Assembly: GCF_000247695.1 (NCBI RefSeq)
Contig: NW_004624795.1
Coordinates: 11,758,174-11,822,173 of the forward strand
Source of the DNA: Heterocephalus glaber
Taxonomy: Eukaryota; Chordata; Mammalia; Rodentia; Bathyergidae
Direction of reading: 5' to 3'
DNA length: 64,000 bases
In this document: piece by piece, positions 56,120-64,000 of the stretch
Position numbering within the stretch: position 1 is the stretch's first letter
Layout: each line of letters opens with the position of its first letter
Translations under genes and position numbers: made by a program
Notes under the pieces: generated by a model
What the model was told of the DNA's origin: nothing
Databases searched by the model: none
The model's input: the letters and a program-made list of their open reading frames with translations, nothing else

Positions 56120-56500
56120 GAAGATCATCTCTTCGTTGATTTGGTTTAAAATGAGTAAAAAATTTAAGCAAAATCCATCTTTAGCTACCAAGTGGTGTTG
56201 CTATGTTTGGGAGATGATACTAAAATAAGGACTTTTTTAAGTTAATGAATTGGCTGACATTATGATGTCAGAAGGACTGGAGCCAAAGGTGTTTTGCTAA
56301 AGGGAGTCTCCCCACAGCTCCCCCTCCAGACGACACGGCACCCCCGGAGCCCATAGTACTTGCGACTGTTCACGCTGTTTACACACCCAGCTCCCCTGAC
56401 TGCCTCTTTGTGGGAAGTTGTTTACATGAATTTATTTTGGGAAAATTCCATTAGACAGGACCAGGATTTCTTCACAAATCATTGCCTCTCACTTGTGTCT
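56120..56500. promoter_or_regulatory. Candidate conserved noncoding block with forkhead motifs
   Basis: Repeat-free. TGTTTACA, a forkhead-type site, occurs at 56379-56386 and 56419-56426, exactly 40 bases apart. TGACATTATGATGTCA (56255-56270) is an interrupted palindrome with TGACAT half-sites. AT-rich words such as TTTAAAATGAGTAAAAAATT precede these. Such clustering suggests an enhancer; conservation is not testable here. Confidence 0.32.
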
Positions 56501-57414
56501 TGATCAGATCTGGGTAGGTGACTTTCTTCAGAGTCCTGTCCCTTGTGTCTCTGTTAGGGGCTCAGGGGGAATGGGGGGAAGAGAGTGAGAATGATGATAA
56601 AGTGGCCAGGGTAGCCCAGAAAGAAGAGGCCTGTCTGGCGGAGCTGGAAGCACAAGTTGGGGAAGGAAAAAAGGGGTTTCTGCTGGCTTGGAAGTTGAGA
56701 TTCACATGTGCTGTTTTCTAGGCCATAGGTGTGTATGGACCTGCCCGTCTCATGCCAGGCCTTATGCCAAGGTGCTAGGACACACAGACACATTGGCAAT
56801 GTTCCCTGACCTCAAAAAGCTCTAAATATAAACAAGCAGTTTCAACCAAATGGTCTTGGGGTCTTGGTTGGGTCTCTATGCCCTTGCCGTCACCTCTCCC
56901 TTCATGAGCACTTTCAGTCAACTCATGCCATTCACTCTGCTGAAGGAGCAGCCCAGACATTGGATAGATCTGATTAATTGCCACTTGAACTCACATTAGT
57001 GTCGCATGCACATAAGCCACATGGTTGTTACTTTAGTGCCAGAGCAAATCCCACTTTTTCCCCAAGACAGACTCACTGGAGGATCCAGAGAAGCTGACAC
57101 ATCATTCCTGCTATGCAGGAGCTCAGCTCTGGACCAGCAGAGGAGGGATCACGAATAAGCCATGATGTAGATGCTCACTCCTGGAGGAAGAAAGCTGGCT
57201 GTGTTTCCAGGTGTGCTCTGGGGAAGGTGGGAAGGAAGGGGGAACCTGCTTGCAGTAAGCCAGTGCCCTTCATGGGTCCAGGCACCCTGTGCCCAGCAGG
57301 CTGGCTTCTCTGTCTACTTCTGTCTACTTCTCTGTCTCCTTCCATCAGCTTTGCAAAGATGCAGTCATGGTAATCTTTCCCTAAGGATCCCTAAGGATTC
57401 ATGGGCAGTGCCCG
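56501..57414. other. No gene; two short tandem duplications
   Basis: CTGTCTACTT is duplicated at about 57309-57330 and CCCTAAGGAT at about 57380-57399, both recent slips. No frame over 108 codons, none credible. Confidence 0.45.
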
Positions 57415-57510
57415 TGCCCATATTTATGGAGCACTCACTATACACTATGCACAGATTGAGGTGTCGATTCACTCAAATCCTCAGAGTAATGCCATAATTT
57501 AGTTACTTAC
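57415..57510 (+). repeat. MIR fragment
   Basis: 'atttatggagcactcactat', 'acactatgcacagattgagg', 'actcaaatcctcagagtaat'. Confidence 0.52.
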
Positions 57511-57834
57511 TAATCTTTAGTAAGTACCTACAAAATGATTAGTAATTTACTCAAATACACAACATACAAATTGGATAAAAATAAGAGTTCCTTTTGTCAA
57601 TGAGCGAGTGGGTTTGCTTTGCCCCCACAGATCTGACTGCAGACTCTCAGTGCTGGAAATACAAGATTTTACTTTGCAGACATCAGTCCATCCCCCAGTG
57701 GAGTCTGAAAAACACCTCCAGGATCCTGTGGGTACAGAAGCAGAGGGACAGGGTAACATGAGCATTGACTCCAGAATTGTATCTGACTCCTGTCCCAACT
57801 CCATCTCCGACTAACAAAACAGGTAATTTCAACA

Positions 57835-57935
57835 AATTCCTTAAACTTTCCAGATCTTGGTTCTCTCTTAGGGCTGTCATGAGCATTAATGAGATAATGC
57901 ATGCGCAATACCTAGTGTCACATGTATGGTAGATT
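57835..57935 (-). repeat. MIR fragment (antisense)
   Basis: 'ttccttaaactttccagatc', 'agggctgtcatgagcattaa', 'tgagataatgcatgcgcaat', 'acctagtgtcacatgtatgg'. Confidence 0.45.
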
Positions 57936-58239
57936 TTTTTAAAACACAGTGAGTTTTATTATTAAGATGTGTACAAGAATCAGCAAGTTATAAGGTATTA
58001 ATACAAGATTCGATGTGCTTCCATTATGGACATTCTTGAGACCTAGCACATCTATATTTGGGAGATGGAAACCATCAGACAGACTGGTCCTTTCCACTTT
58101 ATATTTCCCCACTGCTCTCAGCACATTTCCATGAACATCAACAATGCTGTTGAATGAGCAAATGATTTAAAGGATGAATAGGTGGATGGATGAAAGGACC
58201 TAAACTGGCCAACACTCTAAAAATCTCCACCACCTCTGT
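57936..58239. other. No gene or recognised repeat
   Basis: AT-rich, TG/GATG-containing; nothing supported. Confidence 0.4.
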
Positions 58240-58700
58240 GTCACTCAGCTTTCCATTTATGACAAAATATCTGAAATAAAGAATTTAAAATGATGAATCA
58301 CTTACTTTGGCTCACAGTTACAAAGGTTTCTGTTCATGCTTGCTTGGCCCTGTTGCCTTTGGTCTTGTGGCAAGGCTGGACATCATGGTAGGGAGCACAT
58401 AGTGGACAAGACTATTCACTTCATGGTAGTCAGGAAGGAAAAGGAGAGTAAGGAAGGGGCAAGATCCCAATATCCTTTCCAGGACACACCCTCCATGTCT
58501 TTCTATTGCTCTAAAGTCCAACTCCAAAGTCTCCTCTGAGACTCAAGGCAAACTCTTAGCTGTGAGCCTCTGTGAAAATTAAAAAGAAAATTATATACTT
58601 TCAGGATACAATGTCACAAGTTAAACATCCCATTCCTAAAGGGAGGAAAGTGGACATAGAAAGGAGGTATAGAACCAAATTAAAACTGAAACCCACCAGT
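58240..58700 (-). mobile_element. MaLR 3' end (LTR plus internal), antisense arm
   Basis: 58240-58495 is an antisense MaLR LTR ('cactcagctttccatttatg', 'acaaaatatctgaaataaag', 'tactttggctcacagttaca', 'ttcacttcatggtagtcagg'), with its distal part deleted. 58500-58700 is antisense internal sequence. Its reverse complement ('aattttcacagaggctcaca', 'gctaagagtttgccttgagt') matches 59345-59495 on the plus strand, so the two arms form an inverted repeat. Confidence 0.75.
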
Positions 58701-58829
58701 GTAAAAGTGTCAACTAGTTTCAAGACCCTCCTTTGAGAAGAGAGCACAGGAGCAGGTCTCCCTGAGGGATCATTTTCTTGAGATTTACTTCTCTATGTTC
58801 AGCTGTCCAGACATTCAGAAACCACTCTA

Positions 58830-59581
58830 ACTATGGTTCAAGGGGCTCTAGCCACTGCATATGTTGGTGGTAGACCTTGGCTTCATCCACATAATGCTGG
58901 TTTTGCAAGCATGCAGAATTCAAGGGTTATGAGGTCATGGAAGCTTCCACCCAGATTTGAAAGGAAAGCCTGGAGGCCAGTTAAAAATATGATAGTGTCA
59001 GAGTCCCTGCCAGGATCCCCTGGGAGCAATGTGTGAAGCTGTGAGAGTAAAGCTGAGATTGCAATCGAGACCCCAGGAAGTTAGAGATACAGGGAATGTA
59101 GAATAACTGCCAAGGAAAGATACAGGCAGTGAGCAAAGCCAGCCCAAGAGAGAAGTCATGAATGCTGCAACCAGCAAGGCATAGGAGTGGGACCACCCAA
59201 GCCCTTTGGAGCTCACCTCTTATCACCACAGGCCCTGGATGCCAGACATAGAGATATAGGATTTAATGTTGGCCCTGAGTGAAATGATGCGTGGTTATGG
59301 GTTTCAATCGTGCTTTAGTCTGATTCTTTTCTATCCCCCTATTCACCCCTTTTGGAATGGAAATGTTTACCCTGTGACCTTATATCTTAGAAGTATGTAA
59401 CTTTCTTTTTTATTTTCACAGAGGCTCACAGCTAGGAGTTTGCCTTGGGTCTGTGAGAAAACTTTAGACTTGAATTTTTCAACAATGTTGGAAATGTTAA
59501 GACTTGAGAGATTCTTGGAGATGGACTGAATAGATTTTCCACTGTGCGACAGACAGGAGCCTTTGAGGGCCAGGTACAGAA
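58830..59581 (+). pseudogene. MaLR internal 3' region, sense arm
   Basis: Sense MaLR internal order: 'gcatatgttggtggtagacc', 'gaagcttccacccagatttg', 'ctcacctcttatcaccacag', 'gatgccagacatagagatat', 'ttttggaatggaaatgttta', 'attttcacagaggctcacag', 'gctaggagtttgccttgggt', 'ctccaaaggcaagtgtg' at the LTR start. No protein frame survives. Confidence 0.7.
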
Positions 59582-59728
59582 TGTTACATTTTGTATCTAA
59601 AATGTTCTCCAAAGGCAAGTGTGTTGAAGGCTTGGTCATTAGCTGATGGCACTATTGTGAAGTCATGGAAACTTTAGGAGGAAGTTAAGACATTGGAGGT
59701 ATGCCCTTAAAGGGCATATTGGAGCCCT

Positions 59729-59730
<2 letters not shown>

Positions 59731-59793
<63 letters not shown>

Positions 59794-59820
59794 TCCCTCT
59801 CCTTCCCCTCTCCCTTTCTT
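59731..59820 (+). repeat. (CT)n microsatellite
   Basis: About 30 CT units, then CTTT-interrupted CT and pyrimidine-rich sequence, within the sense MaLR LTR. Arg-Glu frames on the minus strand are artefacts. Confidence 0.98.
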
Positions 59821-59959
59821 TTCCAACCACCAGGAGGTGCACAACTTTGCTCCACCACACACCTTACCATGACGTTCTGCTCCATCACAGGCCCAAAGAC
59901 AATAAGGCCAAATGACCATATAGTAAAATCTCTGATACCAAAAGCCAAAATAAATCTTT

Positions 59960-60177
59960 TTTTTCCTCCTTAAATTCTTTTATTGGTACATTTTAGGTAT
60001 ACAGTACGTTTGCATTTATCATTGGGTGCTTGTACCTGTACATGATGTATCTTAGTTCTTATTTTTTCCCCATTACCTGTGCAACCTTCACCCCTTCCAT
60101 CCTTCCCTATTTACATAGACTTTTTTTCCATTTTTTTTCTCATAATTTTTCTTTTCCCTTCTTTCCTTTCCCTTTCC
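59960..60177 (-). mobile_element. L1 3'UTR insertion, group B copy 3, nested in MaLR LTR
   Basis: Poly-T start then antisense 'tattggtacattttaggtat', 'acagtacgtttgcatttatc', 'attgggtgcttgtacctgta', 'catgatgtatcttagttctt', ending in the polypyrimidine tract. CCAAAATAAATCTTT at 59945-59959 and 60178-60192 is a 15-bp perfect target-site duplication. 5'-truncated within the polypurine tract, so it is the shortest copy. Confidence 0.95.
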
Positions 60178-60253
60178 CCAAAATAAATCTTTATCCCTTC
60201 CAAGTTGTTTATCTCAAATATTTTGTCAGAGTGACGGGAAGCTGACTAACACA

Positions 60254-60430
60254 TCCCAGTACATATCTGATTGTAACACCTCAGGTCTTTGACTCTAGTC
60301 TTTGACTCCTCCTCACTCTTTCCAACCTGTGGCTCGTCTTGTCAGATGTGGTTGCTCTGCTTAGCCCTTAACACAATGCATCATTCCATTCCCTGGTAGC
60401 TGTTGATTCTGGCTTCACCGCTGAGCAATG
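60254..60430. other. Short interval with a TCTTTGACTC duplication
   Basis: GTCTTTGACTC occurs twice at about 60284-60308, a small slip duplication. Otherwise nothing. Confidence 0.4.
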
Positions 60431-60572
60431 TCTTTTGGGGCCACACTTTGCAGCCCACAGGGCAGCTCCATCTCAGTTCCTGGTCCTACCCTCCACAGCC
60501 CTGCCTGTGCACATGCCTTTGAGTTGTTAGAGAGGAAGCAACATCCAGGCATTCATTCCCTGGAGCTCCAGT
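60431..60572 (+). repeat. Direct repeat, copy 1 (538-bp spacing)
   Basis: TCTTTTGGGGCCACACTTTG ... CAGCTCCATCTCAGTTCCTG ... CCTGTGCACATGCCTTTGAG ... TTAGAGAGGAAGCAACATCC ... CATTCATTCCCTGGAGCTCC. Aligns along about 140 bases with 60969-61112 at an offset of 538. Confidence 0.75.
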
Positions 60573-60968
60573 CTCTTGATAAGGGCTAGAACAGTGGATC
60601 CTGTGTGTCTTGCACTCCACGGCCAGACTCCAGCCATGCCTTGAGGTTGTTTCATGCACAGCCCTGAGTGCTCTGTGCTTTGCCTCCTTAGGAGCCAGGA
60701 GCACATCCAGTATGAGGCTCTGCCACCCTCCATTGGCAATGGTTAGAGATAAAAAGAAAAACCAGCCACCAGCAGAGTCTGGAGCCATCACTGCTTATGG
60801 CTTCTTGGGGACCAAAGAGCCCTGAGGCTGCAATCAGTCTAGGTGCAGCTGGCTTCCCAAGGCCAGAGCTGCCAGCCCAGCACACTCATGCATCACTAAG
60901 GCACCATCATATCTCTGCTGTCACCCTCACCCATTCCAGCAAAGCTACCTGATACCCTGGAAAGTCTG
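60573..60968. other. Spacer between the direct repeats, nothing recognised
   Basis: GC-moderate. 60600-60800 does not obviously recur elsewhere. Antiparallel frames of 65-101 codons have no domain. Confidence 0.4.
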
Positions 60969-61112
60969 TCTTTTGGGGCCACACTCCATAGCCCATGGGC
61001 CAGCTCCAGCTCAATTCCTAGCCCTACACTGCACAGCCCCAGCCTGTGCACGTATTTTGGGGTCATTAGAGAGGAGGTAACTTCCAAATATTCATTCCCT
61101 GGGGCCCCAGTC
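60969..61112 (+). repeat. Direct repeat, copy 2 (538-bp spacing)
   Basis: TCTTTTGGGGCCACACTCCA ... CAGCTCCAGCTCAATTCCTA ... CCTGTGCACGTATTTTGGGG ... TTAGAGAGGAGGTAACTTCC ... TATTCATTCCCTGGGGCCCC. Partner of 60431-60572. Confidence 0.75.
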
Positions 61113-61139
61113 CAGCAAATCCCTCCATGACCCAAGCCC

Positions 61140-61420
61140 ACCTGCCATTCATTCCTTCATTCGCCTGTCTCTGACTACATTCTCCATCCACACACACCTA
61201 GCCCATGCTCACTTCCACACTCAGCTCTTATAATCCTCTTATTCCCATAAACTCTTCCCCTACTTGCCTTCTTTTGCCATTTCATTCATCCCCCAGGGCT
61301 CTGCTCAGAGGTGCTCTCCCCTGAGAAACCTACCCCAATCTTCAGATCAGATTTCACTGCCCCTTGGCATTTACCACACACTGCTCACATGCTCACAGGT
61401 TTAGCATCTAGGGAGTCAAC
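61140..61420 (+). mobile_element. Probable L2 LINE fragment
   Basis: 'attcattccttcattcgcct', 'aaactcttcccctacttgcc', 'ccagggctctgctcagaggt', 'gctctcccctgagaaaccta', 'ccccttggcatttaccacac' follow L2 3' region order loosely. Confidence 0.4.
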
Positions 61421-61789
61421 CAACTGTGGATGGAAAATATTTTGTAAAAAGTGCATCTGTACTGAAAATGTACAGACTTTTTCCTTGTCATTGTAACCTA
61501 AACAACACAGTATATGACAGCATTTGCCTTGTACTGGGTATTAAAAGAAATCTAGAGATGATTTTTTTTTTAGAGATGATTTAAAGTATTAGGAGGATGT
61601 GTGTAGATTATATACAAAACTACAGAATCTTACATCTTGAGCATCTATGGGTTTTGGTATCCACAGCAGGCTGGATACATGAAACCACTCATTCTCAGAT
61701 AACAAGAATGAGAGTACTTTTGTGCCATCTTGCTTCACCTTGTCGTGGTCACTAACTATGCAATCAGAACCCGGCTAGCTCTCTGTACA
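61421..61789. other. No gene; small AGAGATGATTT duplication
   Basis: TAGAGATGATTT appears twice around a T run at 61552-61584. Nothing else. Confidence 0.4.
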
Positions 61790-62780
61790 AAGTGACTCCA
61801 GAGTCAACCTTTCCAACACCATCTTCAGCTACTCCCTGGCCCAACTCACCTCAACTCTTGCCATGTCTTTTGCAGCTGACTCCTAACCACACTCCCTGCT
61901 TGTCTTCTGGCCTCCTCTCCCACGTGATCACCTCTGCACAAGGAAGGATGCTGTTAAACATACCTCAGACCGCATTATTCTTCAGCCCAAGGTCTTTCTC
62001 AGAGTAAAGTCCAAAGTCCTCAGTGCGGGATGGAAGGTGTCTGACCTCACAGCTGGAGCCACAGCAGCAGAACCTGGCACCTCTCTCCAAGGTGCTAAAG
62101 GAGAGCCCCTGGTCACCTCTCTACAGGATTCTCAGGACAGGGTTGTCACCTTGCTGCAAGGTTCTACAGATGAACCAGTCACTTCTCTACAGGATACTGT
62201 GGGATGGGACCATCAACTCTCCACAAGGTCCTACAGGACAGAACCCAGGTACCTCTCTACAAGGTTCTACCAGATGAGGTCCAGCCATCTCTTCTACCAT
62301 ATTGGGGCCTGGCCACTTCTGTACATCCTGCTCCTGGGTGGGATCCCATAGCCTGGGTGGTGTGACCTCAGCTCCCACCTCCTGCATTCCCTCATTGGTT
62401 CCCCAGGCTCTTGGTGATAACACAAACATACCAACGTGGTCATGTGGCCACTTCAGGGCCTTTGCTTTCATTGCTTCCTCCACCTGCCCAGCTCTCCCTC
62501 TGTTTTCTTGTTCACTTGCTCCTTGGGTTAATTTATTCTCATGTACCATAAGAAAGGTCTTGTCACCATCTGTCCTCAACCCTCCGCCAACTCTTCTCCA
62601 CTTTTCTATTTATTCTACAGCATCTATGACCCTCTGACATGTTTTTCTCTTTAGTGTTTGTTGATGACAATCAGAATTTAAGATCCCTGCCCATGTTGTT
62701 CACTGCCATGTTTCCAAGGCCAAAATCAGCATTTGGCCCATAGGAAATACTAAATTATTATTTGTGGGTTGAATGGATGA
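61790..62780 (+). mobile_element. L2 LINE 3' region carrying a minisatellite
   Basis: Left of the minisatellite: 'ctactccctggcccaactca', 'ctcagagtaaagtccaaagt', 'cctcagtgcgggatggaagg'. Right of it: 'tggccacttcagggcctttg', 'cattgcttcctccacctgcc', 'atttattctacagcatctat', 'gtttgttgatgacaatcaga', 'ggttgaatggatgaacaaca'. This is L2 order with the region between 'aagtcc...' and 'gggcctttgc' replaced or expanded by repeats. Confidence 0.64.
62075..62300 (+). repeat. 33-36-bp minisatellite, about six units
   Basis: Units start at CACCTCTCTCCAAGG, CACCTCTCTACAGGA, CACCTTGCTGCAAGG, CACTTCTCTACAGGA, CAACTCTCCACAAGG and TACCTCTCTACAAGG, roughly every 33-36 bases. In one frame the first four read as TSLQG/TSLQD/TLLQG/TSLQD repeats; the period then slips and the frame is lost. 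The units resemble the L2 segment ending 'cctacctctccag', so it likely arose from the host L2. Confidence 0.8.
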
Positions 62781-62999
62781 ACAACATGTACATGTTTCCC
62801 AATATGATAAGATATGATATGATATTTCAAAAATATCTTGGTCTGACAGTCATAAAGCCCACTTAAACTAGGCCAAATGAAAAGGGACACAATTTGGCTT
62901 ATAAACTCCATGGAGAGAGCTATAGAAGTTGGAAACTATCAGAGTTTATATTTAATAGCTTGAGCTTCCAGAGATAACCCATTCTGTTTCATTTCCATA
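62781..62999. other. Short interval, GATATGAT slip
   Basis: GATAAGATATGATATGATAT at about 62808 is a small tandem slip. No gene. Confidence 0.4.
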
Positions 63000-63014
63000 A
63001 AATTCTAAGGAAGA

Positions 63015-63103
63015 GGGCCAGGGATTTAGCTCAGTGGTGCCACCTCCTGCCTCATAAGCACAAGGTCCCCAGTTCGATCCCTAGTACCAAAAAAAAAAAA
63101 AAA
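63015..63103 (+). mobile_element. ID SINE, divergent subfamily
   Basis: 'gggccagggatttagctcag', 'tggtgccacctcctgcctca', 'taagcacaaggtccccagtt', 'cgatccctagtacc' and an 18-base A run. AAATTCTAAGGAAGA at 63000-63014 and 63104-63118 is a 15-bp perfect target-site duplication, and the long pure A tail suggests a young insertion. Confidence 0.95.
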
Positions 63104-63118
63104 AAATTCTAAGGAAGA

Positions 63119-64000
63119 AAACCAATGGGCCCTACTCCCATCAATTGTCCTTCCCTAAGCCAATCACCTGTGGGCAGGGGCGGGGCTACACTGCAGTAAC
63201 ATGGCAGCTATCACAGCCTCCGTGTGAGTGGGCCAAGGAGGCAGTTCCCTAAATGTAGGGCAGGGGTGGAGGGACAGCTGGGCAGCCCAGCCCACAGAAG
63301 CCCATAATAAACCAGTGAACTTAATCTTGGCAATCTTTTACGCCCCGAGGAATCTAACAAGGTGCATGAATTTCATGTCCGCTGTTGGTGAAGACCCTGA
63401 GCTGTTGCTGTCCGTGCTATTCTTTGGAAAGCAGATGAAGACAGCGTTTCTGCCACAGGAGAGTTTACAACCAAGTTAATTATTTCCAGGCTTATTCTGG
63501 TGGTAGAAGCCTTTCTGCCTAAAGGTCATCGTTACGGAAGCACCTTGGTTGGAAGCAAGAGATGAGAACGAGGGGAAGGGACAGCTGTGCTACTATTTTC
63601 CCACCCCGGCCCCAGGAAACCTCAGGCTCTGCACAGTTCCTGTAGGACCCATAGATCCTGGTTTCAAACCCACCCTCCAAGAGCATGAGCTCCTGAAAGA
63701 CAGCTTTATAGCTTTTTCGTCTTTCCATTCCTAGTTCCCAGCTCAATACGTGACACGTGTATGTTTCGGTTGACTCGGTCAGTGAAAGAACGAATCTATC
63801 GCATTGGAGAGGGAAGGGGAAATGTTTGCACAGGAAATGCCTAAAGAACCGTCGCCACAAATGCATAGCTTGATATCTCTTTAAGTTTCATGAGTAGTTC
63901 ACCCAAAGAAAGCAGTCAAAATTGGATAGGGAAAGGCAGGCAAGCAGGAATCTTTTGAACTAGATTCCGAAGGAAGCGTAGGACACCAGAGCAAAGCAGG
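63119..64000. other. No gene; single-copy-looking sequence to window end
   Basis: A GC-box-like GGGGCGGGGC at 63179-63188 is followed by repeat-free sequence at 63300-63560 ('taatcttggcaatcttttac', 'tcatgtccgctgttggtgaa', 'gttaattatttccaggctta') that could be conserved. Frames of 83-115 codons lack domains. Confidence 0.4.

Larger units (their letters stand above)
59582..60253 (+). mobile_element. MaLR 3' LTR, sense, split by an L1 tail
   Basis: Begins TGTTACATTTTGTATCTAAA and ends GAAGCTGACTAACACA, the TG...CA termini. Between lie 'ggtcattagctgatggcact', a long CT repeat (59731-59820) where the LTR consensus has a CT stretch, and 'ccaaaataaatctttatccc' with the polyadenylation signal, which is the L1 insertion point. 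Confidence 0.85.

Noticed and set aside
59663..59948. Arg-Glu repeat frames on the minus strand
   Set aside because: Translation of the CT microsatellite within the MaLR LTR.
62037..62351. 104-codon frame with TSLQ-type repeats
   Set aside because: The repeats come from a noncoding minisatellite inside an L2, and the period slips out of frame after four units.
1..64000. CRISPR arrays, operons, prophage or other prokaryotic systems
   Set aside because: The SINE, LINE and LTR content is mammalian throughout. The only regular repeats are microsatellites and one L2-derived minisatellite.

Overview
This is a stretch of mammalian, almost certainly rodent, nuclear genome, and I see no credible protein-coding exon or RNA gene in it. 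The organism call rests on the SINEs. There are tRNA-derived ID elements, 7SL-derived B1 elements, and B1-ID dimers with B1 joined to an ID-like half. There are no Alu, B2 or B4 elements. Together with the ancient mammalian background (MIR, L2, MER5, MaLR LTRs), this suggests a non-muroid rodent such as a beaver, kangaroo rat or squirrel relative. The exact lineage is an inference.

Layout. 1-17.6 kb: old LTRs, L1, L2 and MER5 fragments with a few younger insertions, including an L2 split by an ID at 11.6 kb and two MaLR LTRs placed tail to tail at 11.8-12.7 kb. 17.6-18.7 kb: the only CpG-rich, repeat-free block. It carries homeodomain-type TAATTA motifs and runs straight into a 100-N assembly gap (18703-18802). 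19.8-20.2 kb: a solo MaLR LTR with a perfect 5-bp target duplication. 22.9-23.6 kb: antisense L1. 27.1-29.9 kb: a relic MaLR provirus (LTR, internal region, LTR) carrying a nested ID and a nested L1 tail. 31.5-37 kb: more antisense L1, B1 and B1-ID. 37-42.6 kb: mostly MIRs and simple repeats. 42.8-43.35 kb: a palindromic mariner relic with readable transposase motifs. 45-53 kb: MIR and L2 with one CRE-containing block. 54.2-54.7 kb: a MIR split by a B1, then a 24-bp perfect palindrome. 58.2-60.3 kb: two MaLR 3' ends in inverted orientation, the right LTR itself interrupted by an L1 tail. 60.4-62.8 kb: a 538-bp-spaced direct repeat and an L2 with an internal minisatellite.

The clearest family-level signals are two sets of relatively young retroposons. 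Six copies of one 5'-truncated L1 3'UTR fall into two sequence groups of three. Six copies of a divergent ID subfamily are nearly all flanked by direct repeats and end in A-rich tails. They are nested in older repeats often enough to give a relative chronology.

No functional gene system is visible. The best candidates for function are regulatory: the CpG-rich block at 17.6-18.7 kb, the blocks at 46.4-47.0 and 56.1-56.5 kb, and three CTCF-like motifs. All boundaries of old repeats are approximate because they were judged by eye.
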